A stretch of DNA of 64,000 nucleotides from Selaginella moellendorffii (taxonomy: Eukaryota > Streptophyta > Lycopodiopsida > Selaginellales > Selaginellaceae): NCBI RefSeq assembly GCF_000143415.4, contig NW_003314261.1, positions 2,181,266-2,245,265 of the forward strand, read 5' to 3'. This document shows positions 29,353 to 42,700 of the stretch, piece after piece. The position numbers and the translations under genes are program-made. The stretch's first letter is position 1, and every line of letters starts with the position of its first letter. The notes under the pieces were generated by a model. The model searched no databases. It saw nothing but the letters and a program-made list of their open reading frames with translations, and had not been told where the DNA came from.

Positions 29353-31058
29353 AAATGATGAAAACCATATACATTACACTTACTATCTGCGCATCGGCTT
29401 TGTCTCAACTAATTGTTGTTCCCTACATTAAGATAATTAGCCATCCCATGACTAAAGATTTTATTATGCATATGAAATGCCAAAGGCAGTTTGCTTATAC
29501 TAGTCAAAACTCAAGAGCAATATGATAGACAATATCACAATGATATCTTAGACAAAATTATCAGTGAATAAATCTTAGATTAGAATACAAAAGTATTTCA
29601 AGAAAATTATCATCTAATAAAATAGAAAGATCATTATAGTTTGAAAACATAGGATTAACTATCCAAAAAAATTTAATAGCAAGTATATCATAAAAAAAAC
29701 TTAATGATAAAGTTTAACTACCAAATATTATAGATAACATGCCAAAAAAATTATAAAAAATAGCTCAAAAAACACAAACTATCATCGATTGATAAGCATA
29801 ATGAAAATACCAATCCAAAATAAACCATAAAGAATATATGGTAATATGGAAAGCCAAAAGTTATACAAAAAAAAACAATTAACCACTAGAAATCATCAAT
29901 CACCCAATCAAAAGAGATGTATAACCATTATCAAAAAATATAAAAAATGGCAAATCATCCATCAGACTAAATTTGGAAAGTGTAACCTTTGATATATTGC
30001 TTTGCATAGTGTATGTTGTGAAGCTTATGTATTGTTCAGGCTAGAGGTGGTTTAGCATATGTCCAGGCCATTCTACTGTTGGCACAACATAGGCACACTC
30101 AAATTAGCACTAACTATACCTTTGACCAATTGGTGGCATTGAAGCTTTGGGGCTTAATTTTTTGGAGTGAGCACACTAGCACCCAAGTGTCACTATTATC
30201 CTGCATAACCATATACCACAACATTGGAAATACCTTGTGAGTTGTCATCTCCAACATTTTCTTCAACTAGAGATAGAGGATTACCCCAGCAAGACTAGAA
30301 TACCAGAAGAAGTTTTCCAAGGCCCAACTAGAGCACTTGTTGAAAGTACTCCAGTATCACTTGTATGAGTATGGATGTTCAGCTTTCTTGGTCCTTGAGC
30401 ACCTGGCCACCCAAAATCTTGCAGGAAAAGTACCTATTGCTGCCAAATTAATATGCACTCAGCTACAAATGAAAGTACAAATCACAAGCAAGCTTCAACC
30501 ATCATCTGATTCGATCATGTGTGAGAAATAAAAAGTGCCGGACAAGAATTTATGAAGGCTTCAGCCTATAAAAACCATGTGAAAGGTGCTCAACGAAAGT
30601 ACAGGTGTGGATCCCATATGCAAAGTCATAGTAGTATAACATACATGGACCTTTAGTTGAGGGAATTATGTTAAAAATTGAAATTTCCATTGGAGCAAAT
30701 TGGAATTCACAGAACTTATTTGAGTTATAATTTGAGTTTGAATACAAAACTTTTTCTTTGAGCAGGAACACCCGAGGTGGAGCACCTGGGAAATTCAGAC
30801 TCGAGGTCCAAGCAAAGAGAGGAATGAAAGCGATGCTAGCGATGGACCCCATCGCTAGCATCCGGTTTTCGTTGACTGGCTGTAAACCGAAAATTTCAAA
30901 GCATGGGAAATCATCTTATTTCTTCTTGTGTTCTCTTGGCCCCCAGTCAATTTATTCAATGACTAAACTCAGTAGCAAGAGGCAGTGAAGTCAAATAATT
31001 CGCAGATGCACGAGGCAAGCGGAGGTACCGTGTCTTTCGCAAACTTCTTCCTCTCCAT
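29353..31058. other. AT-rich intergenic DNA with no recognised gene
   Basis: About 1.7 kb, AT-rich, with A/T runs at 29600-29950. A 64-codon plus frame at 30337-30531 and a 103-codon minus frame at 30550-30861 have no recognisable domain. This is the boundary between the repeat-rich and the gene-rich halves. Confidence 0.6.
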
Positions 31059-32004
31059 TTAGAACGCAGACGCCCAACCTGGTCCATCGCCCACAGGTTG
31101 CTCTGGCCGATCCACCTCAAACTTTACTCCGTCTTTGCCTTTCCCCCTGGGCGAGGCTTTCACTTCGTTCAGCGGGTGATCGAAGCTCTGGAGCCCCTGC
31201 TCGCTCGAGAAGAAGCATCCTGTGCACAACCAATCACTAGATATTCTATTCTATCACAAGCTAAAGTCCTCCTTACCAGGTGGAAATGGAGACGAAGATT
31301 TGAAGCACCCATTCTTGAGAACGTCAAAGTCGTCCGAGAAAACCAGCGAGCCTTCCGACGTGACCCCCCAAAAGAGCGAAACTTTTCCTTGACAATCCTG
31401 GAAAGAGGAAAGAAAAAGCGTAGAACGAGAGCGACAGAAAGTCCTCCATCACGAAGAAAATTCTCGGCCACTCACAGCACTGACGAGTACGCGTTGTGTT
31501 GTGTTGTCAAAGAGGACGAAGGCAAAGTGGCCCTTCCACTCGCGGATCATATGGTCAGTCGGGTATGGTGCCCGGTCTCTCAAATTCCTGTACGCTTCGA
31601 TGACAATGAGCACCTCGTTGGCCACCTTCGAGAGGCCATACTGCTGCTTGAGCGACGTGAGATTCTCTAGGATGCCTTCAAACACGCAGAAGATATCGTC
31701 CGCCACAGCAAAAGTCCTGGTGTTCATCGTTGGTCAATATTCCATCTCATCCAATCCAATCCCTTGCAAGAACTTTCCTGGGAGAAAAACTTGCCTACCT
31801 CGGCTTGAGCAATGCCTGGCGCTCATGGCTGTAGGCGATCGCCGCTTCGCCGGCTTGAAACACGACCGCTTCGGGATAGGATTCTCGGAAGGAGCTCACC
31901 AGATCGGGCGATCCTCCCCCATTTCCTCCTTCGCCATGGTCACCGCAAGCTGCGCTGAGCTGCTCGGGCGCTTGCGCCACCGATTTCCCGAAGATCGCGA
32001 GCAT
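31059..32004 (-). CDS. Aluminium-induced / stem-specific TSJT1-like protein (DUF3700)
   Basis: Four exons on the minus strand: 31799-32004, 31476-31716, 31277-31397, 31059-31219, giving 242 residues. The protein starts MLAIFGKS and contains DDIFCVFEGILENL, LKQQYGLSKVANEVLIVIEA and RDRAPYPTDHMIR, and ends near LQSFDHPLNEVK. These are hallmarks of the plant DUF3700 family (AILP1, TSJT1, Wali7), which has the fold of class-II glutamine amidotransferases but no proven enzyme activity. Length and all conserved blocks are normal. A telo-box AAACCCTAG lies 8 nt before the ATG. The gene diverges from the MYB gene over 298 bp. The family is often stress- or sugar-regulated. Confidence 0.92.
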
Positions 32005-32302
32005 TCTCACGAAACCCTAGCTCCTCCTGAATCACTGGAGGCCCCGGATTTGCGAAGAACTCGTCCATGCCACAGCGACACGTGTTCCCAGCATTGCACA
32101 ACAGGTAAGGAGGGAATATGCTTAGGATAAATTCGATCGTACACGTTGGCGGGAATTTCAAGCTACGGGAATATAATGTGTGGAAAAACTGGTGGCCTTC
32201 CTGGGTTGTTTCCTCGGCTGGTGTTCTTCATCTTCGTCACTCTGTCCCCCCTCCCAATGATCGATCGTTTTTCGACCGAGGACGGCAATTTCCAGCATCG
32301 CC

Positions 32303-33495
32303 ATGGCACCAAGAGCTCCTGCCGGATCATCGCCATCGCTGTCTTGCACTTCTTCTTCTTCTCCCTCGGCTTCTTGCACTTGTTGCAATGAATCCCAGCT
32401 GCGGCGAGGTCCCTGGACGTTGGAGGAGGATGCGCTGCTCCTGCGCCACATGAAATTGTATGGGGATCGAGGGAATTGGCGAAAGGTCCCCAAGGCGGCA
32501 GGTTGTTCTTCTGTGATTCCGTGCTTGAATTTGCGCGATTATTCTCTGAAATATGGTGTTCCTGCTGCATTTTCTCATCGAGAATCCATGGTTTTGATCG
32601 CGATTTTGTTCCTGGCCAGGCCTGCTGCGGTGTGGAAAGAGCTGCCGCCTACGATGGCTCAACTATCTCCGCCCGGATCTCAAGAGGGGAAGTTTCTCAG
32701 AGGACGAAGACGCACTGATAATCAAGCTGCATTCGCTACTTGGCAACAGGTATCATACACACCAAGAAAAACATTCCATCCACTTGGGTTTGATTTAAAT
32801 CTCTCTTTGGAAATCTTTTCTGTCCAAACAGATGGTCTATCATCGCGGGTAGAATCCCTGGCCGCAGCGACAATGAGATTAAAAACTACTGGAACTTCCA
32901 TCTCGGGAAGAAGCTGCTCAAGCTGGGCATCAATCCAAAGACCCACAAGCCACTGGCCAACAGCCCAATGGCCGAGCCGACATCCAAGTCGAGATCCTCC
33001 AAGTTTTGCCACAGCCTCTCCTTCTCCTCGATTTCCTCCGCGCTCACGGACGATGGCAGCGCCAACGAGTTTAAATCCCCCATCTCCAAGTCGAGCTCGT
33101 CCGATTGCTCGCGTCCGATAGATTCCAGGAACAAGCATGACTTAAAGCATGATCCCACGAGTAGTAGTACAAGGGTTTCAGGGAAAGACCATCCTAGAGA
33201 AACTCACATCACGGATCACCAAGATTACCTCGGATCCGCAACATCGATAGACACCTCAGAAGAATCAAGCATCGAAATCAGTGACGACCAAATGGTTCCC
33301 GGACAACACCATGACCACTTCTTCGCGAATGCCGCTCACGAGTTGGAGCTCCAAAGCCAGATGATAATGTTTGGGATGGATCAAGTCTCGTCGCTGTGGC
33401 TGCCGCCCAGCGTTGATTATTCCGAGCCTGGATCCCACGCTCCAGAAGGAGACAATGGAATCATCTTTGGCAGCGAGTCTTTTTATGTACGCTAA
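32303..33495 (+). CDS. R2R3-MYB transcription factor
   Basis: Three exons (32303-32501, 32620-32749, 32832-33495), 330 residues. After a Ser/Cys-rich leader, R2 reads [16 protein letters not shown] and [11 protein letters not shown], with [20 protein letters not shown] across the first intron. R3 reads [20 protein letters not shown] and [19 protein letters not shown] across the second. Tryptophans of both repeats are present except the usual R3 first Trp, replaced by Phe as is normal in plants. The two intron positions are the standard ones for plant R2R3-MYBs. The C-terminus is Ser-rich with no subgroup motif I can assign, so the target pathway is unknown. A nuclear DNA-binding regulator. 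Confidence 0.93.
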
Positions 33496-33688
33496 GACAA
33501 AAGAGAGAAAAGAAAGAAGTGATCCCAAGGAGATTTAGTCCAGTATTCAAAGTCGGGCGGATTTTCTTGACCCATAATTCAAGTGATTTCTCTCTGGACC
33601 ATGCTAGCACGTGCGGCCCCTTTCCATGTCCGTACCTGCTATTCCCACTACCGTACAATAAAGAATGGGGAAGTACGACAATTCATGT

Positions 33689-36037
<2,349 letters not shown>

Positions 36038-36229
36038 AGCCGAGAAGAACCCTAGATTGAGGAGGCTAAATAAGAATATTCCGTCACGTCAAATTATGCA
36101 TCAATAGAATATTCTGTAGTAATACATTCTAAATACATGCGAAATAGAATATTCTATCATAAAAGAGATATTCCGTCAGATATTGGCGTTTCTTAGGGCA
36201 AGGATAGGGTTTTCTCTTTGGATCGATCG

Positions 36230-37288
36230 ATGGAAAGCAATAGAGGGGAGGCGGAGCGCTGCGTCCAGATAGCCAGGGCAGCAATCGAATCTGGCGACAA
36301 GTCGCGCGCTCGTAAGTACGTCTCCATAGCTCGGCGCCTCCGGCCGGAAGATCTAGATGTAAGAGAATTGGCCTCCAAGCTGGGGCTTGGGGAGGAGGAC
36401 GACAATCGAAAGAGCTCGGGAGGATCTAAGGGCAGCTCGCAGAGGAACGGCGAGCACGAATCCGAGGTCAAGGACACGGCCAGCAGCACCACGGCCAGCA
36501 GCGATCCCTCCCCGGAGCAGATCGAGATTGTGGTGCGCATCAATCGGACAGTAGACTACTACGAGATTTTGGGGCTGGGGAAGGAGTGCTCGGAGGAGGA
36601 CGTGAGAAGGGCGTACCGGAAGCTCTCGCTCAAAGTCCACCCGGACAAGAACAAGGCGGCGGGCGCCGAGGAGGCGTTTAAGTCGGTGTCTAGAGCGTTC
36701 CAGTGCTTGAGCAACGCGGAGCTCAAGGAGAGATACGATCGATACGGGCCGGAGGAGGCGAGGAATCTCGCCCAGCACCAGCACCAGCAGCAGGGGATGC
36801 GCCGGCGCAGGAACGATTTCTTCGACGATCACTTCGATCCGGACGAGATCTTCCAGGCCTTCTTCTTTGGCGGCCAGGGTCGGAACTTCCAAAGGCAGCA
36901 TTTTGTGAGAACTCCCGCGGGGATGGCCAGGGCCCCCGAGGGTGGACAGTCGATCAACCTCACCGGGATCGTCCACCTGGTACTCATCTTTCTGGTGATC
37001 GCTCTCACGTCCTTCCCGATGTCGCAGCCCAGTTACTACTCCCTCGAGCGGCAATCGCCATATCTTCACGAGCTAAGTACTCACAACCGAGGTGTGCCTT
37101 ACTTTGTCAAGTCGCCGAGTTTTCACCAGGAACACCCGCTTGGATCGAGGGTCCGCGAGCAAGTCGAGGCCCAGGTTGAGCGAGACTACCGCGATGTTTT
37201 GACGCACAATTGCCGGGTGGAGCTCAATCTCCGGGCCTGGGGAAAGATCAGCGAGACTCCAAACTGCAAGAAGCTGCAAGCGTTCTAA
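36230..37288 (+). CDS. ER-membrane DnaJ protein (DNAJB12/B14-like, DUF1977)
   Basis: A single-exon gene of 352 residues starting MESNRGEAERC. The N-terminus resembles the TPR-like helical leader of this family. The J domain follows at about residues 102-170 (DYYEILGLGKECSEEDVRRA, the HPD motif in KVHPDKNKAAG, then RAFQCLSNAELKERYDRYG). A Gln/His-rich linker and FFDDHFDPDEIFQAFFFGG follow. One transmembrane segment (LTGIVHLVLIFLVIALTSF) precedes the DUF1977 C-terminal domain (VREQVEAQVERDYRDVLTHN, ending CKKLQAF). Such proteins present the J domain to cytosolic Hsp70 from the ER membrane in quality control. Complete and normal in length. Lack of introns contrasts with its neighbours. Confidence 0.93.
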   Translation: MESNRGEAERCVQIARAAIESGDKSRARKYVSIARRLRPEDLDVRELASKLGLGEEDDNRKSSGGSKGSSQRNGEHESEVKDTASSTTASSDPSPEQIEIVVRINRTVDYYEILGLGKECSEEDVRRAYRKLSLKVHPDKNKAAGAEEAFKSVSRAFQCLSNAELKERYDRYGPEEARNLAQHQHQQQGMRRRRNDFFDDHFDPDEIFQAFFFGGQGRNFQRQHFVRTPAGMARAPEGGQSINLTGIVHLVLIFLVIALTSFPMSQPSYYSLERQSPYLHELSTHNRGVPYFVKSPSFHQEHPLGSRVREQVEAQVERDYRDVLTHNCRVELNLRAWGKISETPNCKKLQAF

Positions 37289-37762
37289 GCGAATCTAAAG
37301 CCAGGAAAATCAAAAGAGAAAAAAGAGGTACTTTTACTTTGTGTATAGCAGCTTGTTAGAGCTGTAGCTACCATTGCTACACAATAAGATTTCTATTACA
37401 GCATTTCTAGATGGCCCAGGAACTTCGCAGAAACATTAAGTTGATCTACACAAGCACTCCAAGCACACGGGAAGAACACCAAGCGAAAAAGTTTTAACTG
37501 GCGAGTGATTAGGGCATACGTGGCGTTACACATGGCTAAATGGCATGAACTGGGGGGTTTAGTTTATTTTGTGGGCTCATGCCGTACTATTTGGGGCATT
37601 CTTTCGTACAGCCTGTCGTTCTTAAGCTCCCATGGCGGTCCGTTTCGACTGCTGGCGAAATACCGTGGTCAAGGCGCTGGTGGAGCGATCGCGCTGGAAA
37701 TGTGAGCGCCTTGCGATCCATGACAGGCGCGCGGTGAATTCTTAGAGATTTCTAGGCAGGAA
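37289..37762. other. Intergenic, no gene
   Basis: Contains the 3' end of the DnaJ transcript and the promoter side of the glycosyltransferase gene. Nothing coding is recognised. A loose match to the accessory-block motif (ATGGCATGAAC, about 37540) is probably chance. Confidence 0.6.
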
Positions 37763-39629
37763 ATGGGCGGGCCAGGGTGCGCTAGTAGCAGCAGCAGTAG
37801 CAACGCCATCAGCAGGGCGAATTTCTGGTCAGCTTTCCTGGGAGTTCTGGCCGCGCTGGTGTGCGTGATCCTCTTCGCCGTGGTCTACATGTCCGATGAT
37901 GGCAAGACGATGATGCTCCTCTCGCGCAAGACCCAGTCGTATCTCCTCTGGTATCAAGACGGCCAATCCTCCGCTCCGGTGCGCTCCTCTATCCTCTTTT
38001 TCCACTTTCCCAGGATGCTTGGCCTGCGATCGGGTGATATTTCGAGAGATTCCAGCTCCGCGGCTCCGATTTCGCTCGAAATCTTTCCTCGCTTTCTTTT
38101 CTTGGTCCCAAATTCTTCCAGGTTTCCCTCCCCCAGCTCCGAATCTCTCCTTCTTCGAGCAAATCCCCATCGATTCTTTCCTCGGCGCCTGGAAATCGAA
38201 ATCGAAATCGAAATCTGGTCGAAACTTCCTTGCTCGATCGATCAATGCCGTGGTTCTTTTAAACTTTTTTGTCTTTGTGTGATACATATCTATTGGCACT
38301 ATTGTGGCTTTGCGCTAACCGTGGAGATTTTTTTTCCTTCCTTTGGCGCAGGACGTGAGCACTCTAAAGGCGAGTCTCGCGGAGGTGGCCTTCCGTAACA
38401 AAACAGTAATACTCACAACTCTCAACAAATCGTGGGCTGACAACGATAGCATGGTCGACGCGTTCTTCCAAAGTTTCCGGCTGGGAGATGGCACCCGCGG
38501 GCTGCTCGACCATTTGCTCATCGTCAATCTCGACCAGGCCTCTCACACTCGGTGCTTGCAGCTTCACAGGCACTGCTTCAAGCTCGCCACCGATGGCGTC
38601 GACTTTACCGGCGAGAAGGTCTTCATGAGCTCCGACTATCTCAAGATGATGTGGAGGAGAGTTGAGTTTCTACACATCGTGCTCAAGCTCGGCTACAACT
38701 TCGTTTTCACGGTATGTGTTTTTCTTCTTCCTTTTTTTTTCAGCACAACTTCTCGTCGTTTGGAACTGCCTGTTTGGTTTTGACTCGGCTCTTGTTCCCT
38801 GTCACGTTCCAAAGGGTTTGCGTACTTTGGATGCCTTGATTGATTTGTGCCGGCTTCGTCTGTCCGTTCCACATGGTTCTTAGTTAAATTTGTTGTTTGC
38901 TTTATTGTTTCCGGAGATGACGAGAAAACTATTCTTGTTTGGTCAAGGAATCCGGAGAATTGTTTTCTATCTCTTCTCCTCAAGGATTTTGGCTGTTGCA
39001 TGATGGTTATACTATCCTTGTAGAATTTATGTTTTGCTTGAACTTGTATGAGAGTCGTTCTATATTTAAGTTCGTGCCACTGTCATAAGAGCTGGATCTT
39101 ATAAACTAAAGCTCTTTCGTGCTTGCAGGACGCGGATATAATGTGGTTTCGCGATCCCTTCCAGCACTTTTCTCCCGAGGCCGACTTCGAGATAGCTTGC
39201 GACCGTTTCAATGGAAACCCCGAGGACCTCAGGAACGATCCCAACGGTGGCTTCATCCACGCCATCTCGAGCCCCCGGACGATCGCCCTCTACAAGCTCT
39301 GGTACGAGTCGCGACTCAAGCACCCAAACCATCACGACCAGGACGTGTTTAACGACATCAAGCACAGCCCCCAGTTCAAGGCTCTCAAGCTCAAGGTTCG
39401 CTTCCTGGATACCAGATACTACGGCGGGTTTTGTCAGATCAGCAGGGACTTCGACGAGGTGTGCACGATTCACGCGAATTGCTGCACCAAGCTGGAGAGG
39501 AAGCTTGTGGATTTGAAGCTGGTGCTCGAGGATTGGAATCGGTACAGGCATCTATCGTCCCAGGAGAGCCGAGAAGTGAGGATGTTTTGGAGAGCTCCCA
39601 GGGAGTGCTTACATTCGTTTGGGCATTGA
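37763..39629 (+). CDS. GT77-like nucleotide-diphospho-sugar transferase, type II membrane protein
   Basis: Three exons with phase-0 junctions (37763-37978, 38352-38711, 39129-39629), 358 residues. A Ser-rich cytosolic tail is followed by one signal anchor (FWSAFLGVLAALVCVILFAV), then the luminal domain: NKTVILTTLNKSWAD, FLHIVLKLGYNFVFT, and the metal-binding DxD motif in DADIMWFRDPFQHF. FNGNPEDLRNDPNGGF, HHDQDVFNDIK and LDTRYYGGFCQ are typical of the plant family that includes At4g15970-type proteins and the RRA and RGXT arabinosyl/xylosyl transferases. Predicted Golgi enzyme of cell-wall polysaccharide or glycoprotein synthesis; donor and acceptor cannot be told from sequence. Confidence 0.88.
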
Positions 39630-39769
39630 CAAGGATCGCCAAAAAGATAGGGAGGAGATTCTTTGTAATAGATTCGTTTTGTAAATGTGCCTAAGGGGAA
39701 AGGTAATAAATCATCACCCTTGTACATATGGGGAAGCTCTGTTTATCCTATTTTAGGGTTTAAGGGGTT

Positions 39770-42700
39770 ATGGGGAGGACGAAGGGCGATGGCGCTCGCG
39801 GCAAGGGGCGGCCGTCCAGCAGCAGGTAATGCGTCGCTCGATCGGCTGTGGATTTAATGGAATTCCTGTGCGCAGCTTGGCGGCGGCGCTGTCGCAGGGC
39901 AATGCGAGCGCTGGATTTGGAGGATATGTCGGCAGCGCGCGGATTGACGCTGGGCCGAGTGAGGAGACGTATGCGGTATGGAATGTGGTGTTATTTCGGT
40001 GTAATTGTGAGGGATTGTGTGGTGTGGTAGAGTATCGATGGAGAGACGGCTGCGAATTTGCGGAGATTGTCGAAGAAGGATCCAATAACAAAGGTACGTT
40101 GCATTTCTAGTCCTTTACGTAGTGTCTAGTTCTGATATTCCTCTTGCTTTTTTTTTCAAACAGATAAAAGCTCTCGCTGTTTTGACTGCATTTTTCCAGG
40201 AGCGTCCAGCCGCGGAAGTTTTACCCGTTCTACCATCGTGGGTATGCACACCATCCTTTCCTTTCTCTTTGGCAGTACAGCGATTTATCTTTTTGAGTTC
40301 AGGTTTTTGAATACAAGAAGCTAGTTTTCGATAACAGTCGTCAAACTCGAGAGGCCACACACAAGGCTATGACCAGTCTTGCAACTACGGTTGGGTATGT
40401 TAACTGTTCGTTCTTGGGTCTAGAAGTTACTTGAAGTGCTGTTTTCCCAGGCGGTCACTGGCTCCCCATTTGCGGTCCTTAATGGGAGCTTGGTGGATGT
40501 CACATTTCGATCCGTTCTTCGAGGTTTCTGACGCTGCTAAGCAAGCACTTCAGGTTGTGTATTTCATATGTTGTTGCTCCTCTCAAATCAACTGTCCAGG
40601 CTGCTTTTCCAGGTCAAAAGAAACGATTGGAAGCTCTGACGTTCTGTGCGACAGATATCCTTGTTTACATCGACGATAATCTAAAATTGACCCCGCAGAC
40701 GATTTCTGATAAATCAACTCCAGCAGAAGAGTCAGCTGAGAAGTATGAACGGGTAATCTTTTAGTGTTCGCCGTCACATTTTTCACTTTCTATTATTTCA
40801 GGTTATATCTTCCACCCTCCTTTCTTTATCGGCTCTTCTCACCATTCTCTTCACTTCGGTCGAATCGGAAACCGGGGAGGAAAGAGCAACCACAAATGAA
40901 ATGCTTGTGACGGCGTCAGCTAAGCTGTTTCGAGATCACAAAATGTTTCAAGGTTTGGCAAAATCTGGGAAATCTCGTACGCGTTCGGCCGTATATCAAG
41001 CTATACAGGTCTACATACAACACGTCCCCCACGTTCTCCCAAACGACAACATGGAAGTGGCTGCCAAATTTATTCTTGGGACATTTCAAGAGAAAGACCC
41101 TGGCTGCCATCAGGCTATGTGGGACTTGATACTAGTTTTCACACAACGGTTTCCTCAGACCTGGGAATCTAGTTCTATCAGGAAAATTGTGCAACAAAGG
41201 TTTTGGGCTTTTCTCCGTCATGGATGCTATGGTTCACAACAGGTTTCTTATCCATGTCTGCTGCCGCTTCTTTCACTTATTCCTCCTGCTGCACTATCTC
41301 CACCGAAAGGATATTTTGTCGACTTTTTCACTAATCTTTGGAAAGGATGTGAGGAGGCCTCTTGGACATTCGATCAGGGAATGCTTCTACTTAATTCGAC
41401 CAAGGAGTGTTTTATGTGGCTATTGTCGCACGAGAAAAGGTACAAACTTTTATTAATCTTGTAGTTTTTCACTTACCATTTTACAGGTTCCTGGGTGCAG
41501 AGGATTCATCGTTGCAACCTTTTTTCACTGAAAGCGTCTTATTTGGAATCTTGTGGAAGTCTTACGTTCGGACAGACGTCCAGAGGACATCCTCTTTGCT
41601 TTTATCCGATAAGTTTGTTGAAGAGATAGGGAAATGTATTGTCGACATTGTGGGTGCACTGGACAATAATTCGCTGTCTGCGTTCTGGGATTGTCTTCGG
41701 GAGGAGTGTTCGGCATTATTTCTTGCGAACAACAGCCAAGTCAATGACCGTGTGCTACGCTTTTTTCTTATTTTCAACTCGTTTTCGGACCTCGATAAGA
41801 GAAGCCAGATTTTCAACAAGGTTGTTAAGCCATTTGTTGCCGATGGCTTTGGTTTTATAAAAAACTCGGTAATACTTCTGTTTCGGTTTGAGAATTTCAC
41901 TGACTAGCCCTTACATTTTGTAGGAAAAGACCGAGGCTGTGAATTTGTTTACGGGTTTAGTAGGGACCTATGGGTTGCATGTATTTGATTTACTCGCTTC
42001 TCAGAACTGGAAAGGCAGAGACAACACAGAGTTGACGAGCTCGGCTGTAGAGGATGTTTTCTCTTCAAAACATCTACAATACCTTTTTCGAAATGAGCTG
42101 CTTCCTTGGTCTGTGAGTGGGGAGTTCAACAAACTCAAGGTTTATGTTCTTCTGACGTTTCTTGAAGATGAGATGTTCTTCAGGGAATGGGATTACGTGC
42201 TTACGTACTTTTCAGACGTACAGGACACTTCTCGGATCAGTATCTTGGCTAGCCTTATTAAGACGCTGCAATCAAGGTGCGGCTTACAGAATGAGGCTTA
42301 CAAGTTGGAGAGATGGAAGTCGCCGAAGATTGACGAAGCCGTCTTAGGCGCTATGTCCAATTTCCAGGCATCGGCATTCGAACTGATAAGGTTTTCCGTT
42401 TGTATTTCTTTTGGCGCTTTCTGAGGCTACCTACTAAGTGCAGGACAACTCTCGAGGGAGTTCTTTGCGAAGGATGCTATTTTACGATCTTGTCAAAGGG
42501 AACTGTCGTAAGAGTTATGGAAGAATTTCTAAGGAGTATGGTTCTGGCGGTTTATAAGTCTAAGAACGAAGCGGCAATTTTATTGGCTGTTTCTGTTTCC
42601 CCTTCGTCTATTGAAGAAGCGGACGCTTCTGCGGAGACGCTACAAAGAGCCAAGGCTTCTATCGATACGTTACTTGCGTGCTGGCCTTCTCTAAGATATG

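Noticed and set aside
30337-30861. Candidate genes in the AT-rich gap before the AILP1 gene
   Set aside because: Short, no recognisable domain, no splice continuation to neighbouring open stretches.
37540-37595. Further copy of the palindrome beside the DnaJ gene
   Set aside because: Only ATGGCATGA on one side and CTCATGCC about 40 bp away; the arms are not adjacent and a chance match is likely.
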